From: Catenulispora sp. MAP5-51
Lineage (GTDB): Bacteria > Actinomycetota > Actinomycetes > Streptomycetales > Catenulisporaceae
Assembly: GCF_041261205.1 (NCBI RefSeq)
Contig: NZ_JBGCCH010000036.1
Location: 1 to 64,000 of the forward strand
Length of the DNA stretch: 64,000 nucleotides
Reading direction: 5' to 3'
Shown here piece by piece: positions 53,888 through 62,638 of the stretch. Every line of letters begins with the position of its first letter. The first letter of the stretch is position 1. The notes under the pieces are model-generated. The model searched no databases. It was not told where the DNA came from and worked only from the letters and a program-made list of their open reading frames with translations. Position numbers and translations under genes: made by a program.

Positions 53888-56215
53888 ATGCCGACGCCCG
53901 GGCAGCACGGCGAGCGCCTCGACGACACGTCTGGCACGTCCGGCACGTCCGGCACGTCCGGCACGGATGACACGTTCGCGGCGGAACTCCGGCGGTTGCG
54001 GCAGCGATCGCATCTGACGCTGGAGCGTCTGGCGGAGTCCTCGGGTGTCAGTGTGCGGACGATCGGGGGTCTGGAGCGCGGCCACAGCTTGGGACCCCAG
54101 CGGCGCACCGTGATAGCGCTGGCGGACGCTCTGGGGTTGGGCGAAGCGGACCGGGCGAACCTGGAACGCCTTGCCGAGGTCGGACGCCCGCGGCCGGTCA
54201 CGGCGCCGGCCGGCTGGTGCGTGCCGCCGAGACCGGTCCTGGACTTCGCCGGGCGCGAGGCAGAGCTCGACCACCTCGCGGGGATACCCGTCGGCTCGGG
54301 GACCGGCGTGCCGGTGGTGGTGCTGTCCGGGCCCGGGGGGATCGGCAAGACGACGCTCGCAGTGCAGGCCGCTCGGCGGATCGCGGGCGCGCACGGGCTC
54401 CAGGTGTGCTACCTCAATCTGCGCGGTCTGGACTCCGAACCGCTGGACACTGCTACGGCACTGTTCCGTCTTCTCAAAGCCTTGGGAGCCGGGAACCGAG
54501 AGGTGCCCGACGACGTCGAGGGCCGGTCCGAGCGGTTCCGTGAGATGTTCGCGGAGCGTCCCGCCGTCATCGTCCTGGACAACGTCCGCGACGAGGAACA
54601 GGTGCGTCCGCTGCTGCCGCGTTCCGGGGCGGGGCTGGTATTGGTGACCAGCCGCAGGCTGCTGACCGCTCTGGACGGCGTCGAGCGGATGCCGGTACCG
54701 GTGCTGGCCCCGGCGGACGGTTCAAGCCTTCTGCGATCGATCATCGGCGGCGCCGCGGACGGCCCGCGCGGCGTCGGACTGGAGGAGCTGACCGCCTTGT
54801 GCGGCGGCCTGCCGCTGGCGTTGCGCATCGTCGGCAACCGGCTGGCCACCAGGCCGGCGTGGACCGCGCGCGACTTGGCGGACCGCCTGGCCGACTCCGA
54901 ACGGCGCGTGGAGCGCATCCGGGCCGGGGACCTGCAGATCACGGCCGCGTTCGGGATGTCCTATGACCAGCTCAGCCCGTCGGCGCGGCGCCTGTGCCGT
55001 CGGCTGGCTCTGGTGCCGGGACCGGACTTCGACGCCGTGCTGGCCGCGGTCCTGATCGGCGGAGGGGTCCGCGACGCCGAGGAGTCCTTGGCGGAACTGC
55101 ACGAGTTGGGGCTGCTGTCCCAGGACGAAGACGGCCGCTACGGCTTCCACGACCTGATCCGGCTGTTCGCCGGCGACCGGTTCACGGCCGAGGAGGAACC
55201 GGCCGTCCGGGCGGAGCTGACCCGGTCGATGACCGAGTGGCTGCTGGAGGTGGCCGCGGCCGCGGCGGCCTGGTTCGATCCCGCCTGTGGCGCCGCGCCG
55301 TCCGACTGGCACCGTCCCGTCGACCTGTCAACGTCCGAAGCCGCCGAGGCCTGGCTGCGCGCCGAATCAGACAACTGGTTCGGCGCGGTGCGCGTCGCCG
55401 CCGGGCAGGGATGGGACCGCCTGGTCGTCGAGACGGCCGATGTCGTGCACTGGTTCTCGAACCAGTGGCTCCTGTGGGCGCACTGGCACGAGTTGTTCAC
55501 CCTGTCCGCCGCGTCGGCGGAGCGCATGGGCGACCCGGTCGCCCACGCGACCCAGCTGTACAACCTCTCGTGGGCGAAGGCCCAGCACGGAGAGATCGAA
55601 CAGGCGGTGGCTTCGGCCCTTGAGGCGGTGCGCATAGCCGAACTCGCCGGCGCGGCCCGGCAGCAGGCGTGGGGACTGCACTTCGCCGCCCGTGCGCTGA
55701 TGGCGACCGACCCCGCGGCGGCGCTGCCCCACGCCGAGCGGTCAGAGCGGTTGTTCGCGCAGGTCGGCGACTGGACGGGGCAGACGACCGTCCTGATGTC
55801 GGTCGGCATCATGTTGATGGGCCTCGGACAACCGAAGGCGGCCGTGGAGAAACTCCGGAACGCCCTGGAGATCGCCGAAAGTCCGCCGTCGGGCGGAGCG
55901 TGGCAGACGATCGCCGACGTCTTGCTGATATCCGGCAACTACTACCTGGCCATGGCGTACGAGGCGATCCAGGAGGACGGCCCGGCTGAGGCTTCGTACC
56001 TCTTCGCCGCCACCGAAGCCGGCCGCATCGGTATGGCGCTGCACCAGGGTCGTGTCGAGGTGAAGCTCGCGCAGCTGTTGCACAGGCGAGATCGCTTGGC
56101 CGAGGCCACGAAGACACTGGAGGCGGCCCGAGCCCACTTCCTGCATGTACAGGCCTCAGCGGAGGTCGCGGACGTGGACGAGTTGCTGGAGAAGTGGAGC
56201 GGCGCGCAAACCTGA
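53888..56215 (+). CDS. XRE-HTH / NB-ARC / TPR regulator (paralog B)
   Basis: A 775-residue paralog of the divergent gene, alike along its whole length: FAAELRRLRQRSHLTLERLAESSGV, Walker A LSGPGGIGKTTLAVQA, CGGLPLALRIVGNRLATRP, and ITAAFGMSYDQLSP shared exactly. An N-terminal Ser-Gly-Thr repeat from 9-base tandem units (GGCACGTCC, about 53,935-53,963) is special to this copy. The ATG at 53,888 is preferred over an upstream TTG. The target is unknown; the next gene is a MarR regulator 46 bases on. Confidence 0.85.
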   Translation: MPTPGQHGERLDDTSGTSGTSGTSGTDDTFAAELRRLRQRSHLTLERLAESSGVSVRTIGGLERGHSLGPQRRTVIALADALGLGEADRANLERLAEVGRPRPVTAPAGWCVPPRPVLDFAGREAELDHLAGIPVGSGTGVPVVVLSGPGGIGKTTLAVQAARRIAGAHGLQVCYLNLRGLDSEPLDTATALFRLLKALGAGNREVPDDVEGRSERFREMFAERPAVIVLDNVRDEEQVRPLLPRSGAGLVLVTSRRLLTALDGVERMPVPVLAPADGSSLLRSIIGGAADGPRGVGLEELTALCGGLPLALRIVGNRLATRPAWTARDLADRLADSERRVERIRAGDLQITAAFGMSYDQLSPSARRLCRRLALVPGPDFDAVLAAVLIGGGVRDAEESLAELHELGLLSQDEDGRYGFHDLIRLFAGDRFTAEEEPAVRAELTRSMTEWLLEVAAAAAAWFDPACGAAPSDWHRPVDLSTSEAAEAWLRAESDNWFGAVRVAAGQGWDRLVVETADVVHWFSNQWLLWAHWHELFTLSAASAERMGDPVAHATQLYNLSWAKAQHGEIEQAVASALEAVRIAELAGAARQQAWGLHFAARALMATDPAAALPHAERSERLFAQVGDWTGQTTVLMSVGIMLMGLGQPKAAVEKLRNALEIAESPPSGGAWQTIADVLLISGNYYLAMAYEAIQEDGPAEASYLFAATEAGRIGMALHQGRVEVKLAQLLHRRDRLAEATKTLEAARAHFLHVQASAEVADVDELLEKWSGAQT

Positions 56216-56238
56216 CCTGTGTAGTCGGCGACCGGCTG

Positions 56239-56254
56239 ACTTGAAGGCTAAACT
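56239..56254. promoter_or_regulatory. MarR operator copy 1 (degenerate)
   Basis: ACTTGAAGGCTAAACT lies 7 bases before the MarR ATG (56,262). The left half matches the operator consensus ACTTGAAnGTTCAAGT exactly, the right half weakly. Its place fits autorepression. Confidence 0.45.
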
Positions 56255-56261
56255 CATCGGC

Positions 56262-56771
56262 ATGACTGTGACGCCGCGACAGGACGATGCCGACGCACCC
56301 GCAGCCGAGTCTTCCGACTTGTGGCTCACCTCGGACGAGCTGTCCTCGTGGCTGTCCGTGGTGCGCCTGATCACCCGGCTGCCGTGGGCCATCGACTCCG
56401 AGCTTCAGCGCGATGCCGATATCAGCATGGTCGAGTACATGACGATGGCGATGCTCGGCGAGGCGCGGGACTGGACGATGCGGATGAGCGAGCTGGCCGA
56501 TCAGGCCAGTGTGTCGCTGTCGCGGCTGTCGCACCTGGTCAAGCGCCTGGAGGCGCGCGGCTATGTGCGTCGGGAGCCGGATCCGCGGGACGGCCGGTTC
56601 ACGAACGCGATCCTGCTGCCGGCCGGGAGGCGCAAGATGGAGGAGGCCGCGCCGGCGCACGTGGCGTTCGTCCGCCGCCTCGTGGTCGACAATCTCTCGC
56701 CCGAGCGGCTGCGGCGCCTCGGGCAGGACGCCGAGCGGATCCTTCAGCGGATCGACTCGCCGGCGCGCTGA
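56262..56771 (+). CDS. MarR-family transcriptional repressor
   Basis: A 169-residue winged-helix regulator. The DNA-binding part reads RMSELADQASVSLSRLSHLVKRLEARGYVRREPDPRDGR (about residues 80-118), including the MarR wing signature DPRDGR. Helices at both ends form the dimer interface. Four palindromic boxes of ACTTGAAnGTTCAAGT type lie at its own promoter and at those of the next genes, so it probably represses FMN reductase, pirin and SnoaL genes until an aromatic or electrophilic ligand is bound. Confidence 0.9.
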   Translation: MTVTPRQDDADAPAAESSDLWLTSDELSSWLSVVRLITRLPWAIDSELQRDADISMVEYMTMAMLGEARDWTMRMSELADQASVSLSRLSHLVKRLEARGYVRREPDPRDGRFTNAILLPAGRRKMEEAAPAHVAFVRRLVVDNLSPERLRRLGQDAERILQRIDSPAR

Positions 56772-56825
56772 GCCGCGCGAGGCTGCCCCGCATCTTCGCC
56801 GGTCAGCGGCGACTTCTCCCGTATC

Positions 56826-56841
56826 ACTTGAATGTTCATGC
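56826..56841. promoter_or_regulatory. MarR operator copy 2
   Basis: ACTTGAATGTTCATGC, 75 bases upstream of copy 3 and in the promoter region of the FMN reductase gene (start 56,939). Confidence 0.5.
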
Positions 56842-56900
56842 GATCGGGCCTAGATTTGGTCGCAGAGGGACAAGCGTGAGCGGGTCACATCCCGACTATC

Positions 56901-56916
56901 ACGTGAATGTTCAAGT
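56901..56916. promoter_or_regulatory. MarR operator copy 3
   Basis: ACGTGAATGTTCAAGT lies 23 bases before the FMN reductase ATG and would block its transcription start when bound. One mismatch from a perfect palindrome. Confidence 0.6.
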
Positions 56917-56938
56917 CATCACGAAGGGGAGTGGCGTC

Positions 56939-57502
56939 ATGAGCGACCTGCGGATCGCCGTCATCCTGGGCAGCACCCGGCCGGGCCGGCGAGGCGAGGG
57001 CGTGGCGCGATGGGTCATGGAGCGCGCGAAGGGGCGGGCCGGCGCCGACTACGAGCTGGTCGACCTGCTCGACTACCCGCTGCCGCACATGGACGAACCG
57101 CTGCCGCCGTCCTTCGGACAGTACGCCGGCGAGCACACCAAGGCCTGGGCCGAGACCATCGGGGCCTACGACGGATTCATCTTCGTCACACCCGAGTACA
57201 ACCACTCCGTCCCCAGCGTCCTGAAGAACGCCGTCGACTATGTCTACGCCGAGTGGAACGACAAGGCCGCCGGCTTCGTCGGCTACGGCACGGTCGGCGG
57301 TACCCGCGCCGTCGAACAGCTGCGGGGGATCCTGTCCGCCGTGAAGATCGCGCACGTGCACCAGCAGCTGGCCTTCTCGGTGTTCACCGACTTCGACGAG
57401 GACGGCGCCTTCATCCCGAACCCGCGCCACGAGCCCGCGATGACGACCCAGTTCGACCAGGTCGAAAGCTGGGCGCGAGCGCTGAAGACGGTCAGGGGCT
57501 GA
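56939..57502 (+). CDS. NADPH-dependent FMN reductase
   Basis: A 187-residue flavodoxin-fold reductase. The phosphate-binding loop is ILGSTRPGRRGEGVARWV, and the flavin contact region TPEYNHSVPSVLKNAVDYVYAEW is typical of the NADPH:FMN reductase/azoreductase family. GGGGAG precedes the ATG at 56,939. It overlies two MarR operator copies and is followed after 2 bases by a pirin gene. It likely reduces quinones or supplies reduced flavin. Confidence 0.9.
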   Translation: MSDLRIAVILGSTRPGRRGEGVARWVMERAKGRAGADYELVDLLDYPLPHMDEPLPPSFGQYAGEHTKAWAETIGAYDGFIFVTPEYNHSVPSVLKNAVDYVYAEWNDKAAGFVGYGTVGGTRAVEQLRGILSAVKIAHVHQQLAFSVFTDFDEDGAFIPNPRHEPAMTTQFDQVESWARALKTVRG

Positions 57503-57504
57503 CC

Positions 57505-58296
57505 ATGGCGGCGTCCGGCACACCGACGGTCGACATCCGCCGCTCCGGCGACCGGTCCGAGACCGAGCTTTCGTGGCTGCACGGCCGGCACTCGTTCTGG
57601 ATCGGCGGCCGGCCCCACGACCCCGACAACACTCACCACGGACTGCTGATGGTCCACAACGAGGACGTCATCAAGCCGGGCACCGGCTTCGAGACGCACC
57701 CGCACCGGGATATGGAGATCGTCACCTGGGTCCTCGAAGGCGCCCTGGTCCATCAGGACTCGGTCGGCAACTCGGGGATCATCTATCCCGGGCTCGCTCA
57801 GCGGATGAGCGCCGGCACCGGAATCATGCACTCGGAGAAGAACGATTCCCGGCGCCTCGGCGGCGAGCCGCACACCGATCCCGTGCATCTGGTCCAGATG
57901 TGGATCGTCCCCGATGAGAGCGGCGTCACGCCCGGCTACGAGCAGCTGGAGATCGACCATGAACTGCTGTCCGGGGCGCTGGTGACTGTCGCCTCGGGCA
58001 TGCCGAAGCACGCCGATGACACCGCCATCCGCATCCGGAACCGCGACGCGGCACTGTACGCGGCCCGACTGATACCCGGACAGCCGATTCAGCTGCCCGA
58101 GGCCCGGTACCTGCACGTGTTCCTCGCCCGCGGCGCGGTCGAGCTTGAAGGTGCCGGCGCGCTCGCGACCGGAGACGCCGTACGCCTCACAGCGACCGGC
58201 GGCCAACGAATCGCCGCCCTGGAACCCGCCGAAATTCTCGTCTGGGAGATGCACGCGGCCCTGGCCGGCCCGACTCTCGTTTGCGCAATGACTTGA
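57505..58296 (+). CDS. Pirin-family cupin protein
   Basis: A 263-residue bicupin protein. The N-terminal cupin contains the metal-binding ETHPHRDMEIVTWVLEGALVHQDS and IMHSEKN. The C-terminal cupin is in LPEARYLHVFLARGAVELEG. Some pirins act as quercetin dioxygenases and others as regulators. The gene starts 2 bases after the FMN reductase stop, so the two are co-transcribed. Its last codons overlap MarR operator copy 4. Confidence 0.88.
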   Translation: MAASGTPTVDIRRSGDRSETELSWLHGRHSFWIGGRPHDPDNTHHGLLMVHNEDVIKPGTGFETHPHRDMEIVTWVLEGALVHQDSVGNSGIIYPGLAQRMSAGTGIMHSEKNDSRRLGGEPHTDPVHLVQMWIVPDESGVTPGYEQLEIDHELLSGALVTVASGMPKHADDTAIRIRNRDAALYAARLIPGQPIQLPEARYLHVFLARGAVELEGAGALATGDAVRLTATGGQRIAALEPAEILVWEMHAALAGPTLVCAMT

Positions 58297-58306
58297 AGGT
58301 TCAAGT
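58291..58306. promoter_or_regulatory. MarR operator copy 4 (best palindrome)
   Basis: ACTTGAAGGTTCAAGT is a near-perfect palindrome (ACTTGAA/TTCAAGT) lying 24 bases before the GTG of the exported SnoaL-like gene (58,331) and overlapping the pirin stop. Confidence 0.65.
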
Positions 58307-58330
58307 AACTTCATCGAAGGGGAGAACACC

Positions 58331-58885
58331 GTGAACACCACCTCGAAGCGCATCGGGATCGCCGCGGCCGTCGCCGCCGTGGCTGTGGGGGGCTTGACCG
58401 TCGCGAGCGGCACCGCGAGCGCGACGACAACCGACCGGCCCCACGGCCTCGACAACGCCAAGGTCAGGGCCAACGAGGCCGTCGTCGAAGCCTTCATGCG
58501 CGACGTCCTCGACAACCACCGCGGCGATCACGCCGCCGCCTACTTCACCCCGACCATGGCCTGGCACGGCGGCAGCGTCGGCACCGTGTCCGGCGCCGGC
58601 AACGTCGCCGGGCTGATGACCGCCGTGGTGACCTCGATCCCGGACCTGCGCGCCGCCCAGCAGGACATCGTCGCCCAGGGCGACGAGGTGGTGGTCCGCC
58701 TGGTCGTCACCGGCACCCAGACCGGCCCGATCCTGAACATCCCCGCCAGCGGCAAGCCGGTGCGCTGGGACGCGATCGACGTGTACCGCCTGGCCGGCGG
58801 CAAGATCGCCGAAGAGTGGGCCGGCGAGGACTTCACCGCCTTCCTGAACGACACCGGGACCTACAAGGCCCCCTGGATCCAGTGA
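58331..58885 (+). CDS. Exported SnoaL-like polyketide-cyclase-fold protein
   Basis: A 184-residue protein with a Sec-type signal peptide (MNTTSKRIGIAAAVAAVAVGG, cleavage near ASA at about 34-36). It carries an NTF2-like SnoaL domain of the ester-cyclase kind (VEAFMRDVLDNHRGDHAAAYF, VSGAGNVAGLMTAVVTSIPDLR, RWDAIDVYRLAGGKIAEEW). The GTG start has GGGGAG upstream. Exported members are unusual. Fold assignment is sure; the substrate is unknown. Confidence 0.8.
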   Translation: MNTTSKRIGIAAAVAAVAVGGLTVASGTASATTTDRPHGLDNAKVRANEAVVEAFMRDVLDNHRGDHAAAYFTPTMAWHGGSVGTVSGAGNVAGLMTAVVTSIPDLRAAQQDIVAQGDEVVVRLVVTGTQTGPILNIPASGKPVRWDAIDVYRLAGGKIAEEWAGEDFTAFLNDTGTYKAPWIQ

Positions 58886-58947
58886 CTTCGCTGACGACGC
58901 CAGACCCGAAACCCGTACCCACCCACACAGAGAAGGAGACAACCGTC

Positions 58948-59364
58948 ATGCATGAGAACGAGAAGATCATCCGCGCCGCCTACCAGGTCGCCGAGGACCA
59001 GGACGTCGCCGGCTGGGTCGCCGCCTTCACCGAGGACGGCACCTTCACCGACGAGTCCATCCCCTACACCTACCAGGGCCCGCAGGAGCTGGGCCTGACC
59101 GTCGAGGTCTACGCCAAGGCGTTCCCCGACATGCACCGCGAGCTGGAGAAGTTCTACGTCGTCGACAACATGGTGATCGTGCAGCTGCGGTTGCAGGGCA
59201 CCCACACCGGCCCGCTGGAGCTGCCGACCGGCACCGTCCCGCCGACCGGCAAGCGGATGGACGCCCCGTGCTGCGACGTCTTCGAGCTCGTCGACGGCAA
59301 GATCAAGCGGTTCGACTGCTACGCCGAGGGCTCGGTCATCGCCAAGCAGCTCGGGCTCGCCTGA
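58948..59364 (+). CDS. SnoaL-like protein
   Basis: A 138-residue cytoplasmic NTF2-fold protein (ENEKIIRAAYQVAEDQDVAGWVAAFTEDGTFTDES, CCDVFELVDGKIKRFDCY). AAGGAG lies 9 bases before the ATG. It follows the exported SnoaL gene by 62 bases and is probably part of the MarR-controlled group. The two share the fold but little sequence. Confidence 0.85.
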   Translation: MHENEKIIRAAYQVAEDQDVAGWVAAFTEDGTFTDESIPYTYQGPQELGLTVEVYAKAFPDMHRELEKFYVVDNMVIVQLRLQGTHTGPLELPTGTVPPTGKRMDAPCCDVFELVDGKIKRFDCYAEGSVIAKQLGLA

Positions 59365-59436
59365 CACCCGCTGACCAGAGCACGGCACAAAGTGCCCATA
59401 CTCCGCCGCACCATGCCCGGAAAGGCAACCAGGACC

Positions 59437-59530
59437 ATGTCCGTGCTCGACTCCGCCACGAACCGACGCTCGTTCCTGACCCGATCCGCGACGCTCGCGG
59501 CCGCCCCGGCGCCCGCATTCGCCCAGCGCC
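59437..59530 (+). pseudogene. Truncated gene with Tat signal peptide
   Basis: An ATG with a fair ribosome site opens MSVLDSATNRRSFLTRSATL, followed by AAAPAPAFAQ, a twin-arginine signal peptide. Within a few codons the reading passes into the antisense of the LAL gene (59,602 onward) with no mature domain. The secreted protein it belonged to has been lost, probably by deletion at this junction. Confidence 0.5.
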
Positions 59531-59601
59531 GGCCTCAGCCCACCAGGCCGGCGCACATTCGTCGGCGTGGATCTCCGCTCCGTCTGGTGGGGATCCACGC
59601 C

Positions 59602-62358
59602 TCACCGCGTGAGCGGCAGGTCCCGGAGCTGTCGCCGCGAGGTGATCTCGAGCTTCTTGAAGATGCTGCGCAGATGCGCGTCGATCGTCCGCGGGCTCAG
59701 GAACAGCTGCGCTCCCACCTCCTTCGACGTGGCGCCGGTGGCGACCAGCTTGGCGATCTGGAACTCCTGGGCCGTGAGCCGGCCGGCGCCGTGCCCGCCG
59801 GGCCCGGATGGCCGAGTCTCGACGCGCTCTCCCAGCGCGCTCAGCTCACGTGCCGCGCGCGTCGCGAACCCGTCCGCTCCGATCGCGGTCAGCATCTCGT
59901 GGGCTTCCCGCAGGTTGGTCCGGGCGGCCTGGCGGTGGCCGGCCCGCCGTAGCCACTCGCCGTACAGGAGCCGGGTTCGTGCGGTGTGCAAGCGGCCTTC
60001 GCTGTGCTCGAAGTTGTCGATCGCGGCGCGGTAGAGGCCGTCGGCGGCCGGGCCTTCGGCGATGAGGGCCCGGCAGCGCAGTTCCACTCCTGCGGCCCAC
60101 TCGGTGCGGTTCGCTCCCGTTCGCTCCGTGAGCGTCTTCACCATGGGTACCGCGAGTTCCCGGCGGCCCGACCGGACGGCGGCTTCCACGAATTCGTGCG
60201 GTGTGCAGGAGTGGAAGCCCATCTCGTCGAGCTCGGCCGATGGTCGGCAGGCCTCCAGCGCTTCCTGGTACCGGCCGCGGCTGTTGAAGAACACCGCCTG
60301 GGCGAACTCGATAGCGGTGACGAGCCGTCCCTCGCCGCGTTCGACGGCGCCGCGGCGGGCCTTCTCGGCGAGTACGGCCGTCCGGCTGTCCCCGCGCCAC
60401 GCGGCGAGGGTGATCTCGACGTACTCCATTCCAGGCGCGCCGATCTCAGCGGCGATGGCGCAGGCCTCGGCGACGTTCGCGGTGGCGTCGTCGAACCGGC
60501 CGGCGTGGATGTCGGTGAGCGCGAGGTAGCTCAGGGACACCGGAAGCGCCGCCACCGTACCGGTCGAGCGGGAGGACCGGACCTGGCGGTCGGCCAGGGT
60601 GCGCCAGGCCGTGTCCTCGAACAAGTCCATCGCGGCGCTGCAGGCCAGCCAGACCTCCCCCGGCGAGAACGCGTCGTCGTCCTCTTCCTTCACATAGAGG
60701 TCGACCACCTGGCGCAGGAGCGGTGCGGCTTCCAGGAATCCCGATCTGACCTGCGTCGTCAGGCCGTCTAGCAGGAGGTCGACCGGTCTGGTCGGCGACG
60801 GCGCGGGGAGCACCGTGCGAGCCCGGTCGGCCGTCTGGAGCAGGCGGGGGCCTTCGGTGAACCGGCCGACGAAGACGGCGCCGGCCAAAGCCTCCAGGAA
60901 GATGTCCCGGGCGGCGGCCTCGTCCAGGCCCATGGTCAGGTTCGCGGCGTGTTCGAGCCGTGCGACCGCTTCGTCGCTGCGGGCCTGGTCGAAGGCGATC
61001 CTCGCACGCAGCGTGGCGCCGCGTGCGTGGCTCGAGGCGTCGCAGGGCCCCGCGTCGGCGACGGCCAGGAGCTCCAGCGCCCGGTCACCGGCGCCGGCGT
61101 CCCGCTTCGCGCACGCCGCCGCGAGCGCTCGCTCGGCCCGCCGCGCCGGGTCGGGAGTCAGCTGGGTCGCCGCTTCCAGGAACGCCGCCGCGGCGGCGAT
61201 GCCGCCCCGCGCCCGGGCCCGGCCGGCCGAGAGTTCGAGCGCGTCGGCCACTCCGGCGTCCGGGCCGCAGGCGGCCTGGGCGCGGTGCCAGGCCCGGCGG
61301 TCCGGCTCCTCGCCGTCGTCCATGGCCTGGGCCAGCGCGCCGTGCACGGCCCGGCGGTCGGACAGCGAGGCGTCGCGGTAGATCACCGACCGGACCAGCG
61401 GGTGCCGGAAACGCACCCAGAGCCCGAAGGCGATCAGGCCGGTCTCCTCCGCGGGGGTCGCCGCGGTCGAGCCGATGCCCAGCCGCTCGGCCGCGCGCCA
61501 TAACAGGACGCTGTCTCCGGTCGTCTCCGCGGCGGCCGCGAGCAGCAGGAGCCGGGTGTCCGGCGGCAGTCCCCGAAGGCGGGACCGGAAGCTGGCCTCC
61601 ACCTTGCCCGAGACCGGGACCGCGTCGGGCGCGGCGAACCCGCCGGCCAGGTCCGCGCTGCGCGGGAGCTCCAGCAGGGCCAAGGGGTTGCCGCGGGACT
61701 CGCCGAGGATGCGGTCCCGTACCCGGTCGTCCAGCGGCGCCCGGATCCGCGATCTCAGGAGGCTGAGGGCGTCGGGCTCCGGCAGCCCGTCGAGCCGGAG
61801 TTCGGGCAGTCCCGCCAGCTCCCACTGGACTTCGGGTTCGCGGATGGCGAAAAGAAGCGCCACCCGCTCGTTCTGGACTCGCCGTGCGACGAACGCGAGC
61901 GTCCGCGCCGATGCCTGGTCCAGCCACTGCGCGTCGTCGACGACGCACAGCAAGGGCTGCTTCGTCGACGCCTCCGCCAGCAGCCCGAGCACGGCTAGGC
62001 CTGCCCGGAAGCGGTCCGGAACACCCTCGCCTCCCATCCCGAACGCGGTGCTCAGGGCATCGCGCTGAGGCGCGGCAAGCTTCCCGAAACCGTCCAGGAC
62101 AGGGGAGCACAGCTGGTGCAGGGCGGCGAAGGCGAGCTCGGTTTCGAACTCCACGCCGCTGACCCGCAGGATCCGCACGTCGTCAACGGTGAGAACGGAC
62201 TCCAGCAGGGCGGTCTTGCCGATGCCCGCCTCGCCGCGCACGACGAGCGCCCCGCCCCGGCCCGCTCGCAGCTCGGTCACGAGCCGGTTGAGGGCAGCGG
62301 ACTCCGCCCGCCGTCCGACGAGATCCGAGCCTTGGGCTGGTGCGGGACGATCTTTCAT
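59602..62358 (-). CDS. Large LuxR-family (LAL) ATPase regulator
   Basis: A 918-residue MalT/LAL-type regulator. Walker A lies in VVRGEAGIGKTALLESVL (about residues 41-57). CVVDDAQWLDQASART follows at the Walker B position, then a helical middle region and the C-terminal LuxR helix-turn-helix LTAQEFQIAKLVATGATSKEVGAQLFLSPRTIDAHLRSIFKKL. The ATG at 62,358 is preferred because homology begins at once (DLVGRRAESAALNRLV). It is divergent from the MDR oxidoreductase gene across a 280-base region that contains the inverted repeat GTTGA...TCAAC at 62,411-62,427. Confidence 0.88.
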   Translation of the reverse strand: MKDRPAPAQGSDLVGRRAESAALNRLVTELRAGRGGALVVRGEAGIGKTALLESVLTVDDVRILRVSGVEFETELAFAALHQLCSPVLDGFGKLAAPQRDALSTAFGMGGEGVPDRFRAGLAVLGLLAEASTKQPLLCVVDDAQWLDQASARTLAFVARRVQNERVALLFAIREPEVQWELAGLPELRLDGLPEPDALSLLRSRIRAPLDDRVRDRILGESRGNPLALLELPRSADLAGGFAAPDAVPVSGKVEASFRSRLRGLPPDTRLLLLAAAAETTGDSVLLWRAAERLGIGSTAATPAEETGLIAFGLWVRFRHPLVRSVIYRDASLSDRRAVHGALAQAMDDGEEPDRRAWHRAQAACGPDAGVADALELSAGRARARGGIAAAAAFLEAATQLTPDPARRAERALAAACAKRDAGAGDRALELLAVADAGPCDASSHARGATLRARIAFDQARSDEAVARLEHAANLTMGLDEAAARDIFLEALAGAVFVGRFTEGPRLLQTADRARTVLPAPSPTRPVDLLLDGLTTQVRSGFLEAAPLLRQVVDLYVKEEDDDAFSPGEVWLACSAAMDLFEDTAWRTLADRQVRSSRSTGTVAALPVSLSYLALTDIHAGRFDDATANVAEACAIAAEIGAPGMEYVEITLAAWRGDSRTAVLAEKARRGAVERGEGRLVTAIEFAQAVFFNSRGRYQEALEACRPSAELDEMGFHSCTPHEFVEAAVRSGRRELAVPMVKTLTERTGANRTEWAAGVELRCRALIAEGPAADGLYRAAIDNFEHSEGRLHTARTRLLYGEWLRRAGHRQAARTNLREAHEMLTAIGADGFATRAARELSALGERVETRPSGPGGHGAGRLTAQEFQIAKLVATGATSKEVGAQLFLSPRTIDAHLRSIFKKLEITSRRQLRDLPLTR

Positions 62359-62638
62359 GTGCGCAGCTTCCCCATCGTGCGCGCCGCCTGAGTGCTGCGA
62401 CGGCGAGATGGTTGATGAATTCTCAACAATAGCGCGGGCGGGCGAGGTGGTGCCCGGTGCGCGAGCCGCGTCCCGCACCGAGAACATACCAAATACTGAC
62501 CACTTGGCCGATTGCCTAGTCCGCGGCATCGGCGAAGCTAGGCGATCTTCACCGATGCGGATCTCCGCATCCGGCGGAAGGCTTGAGGGCCGGTGGCATC
62601 CGACCGGTGCGACCGCGGCCGACGCAGGAGGTCACCTC

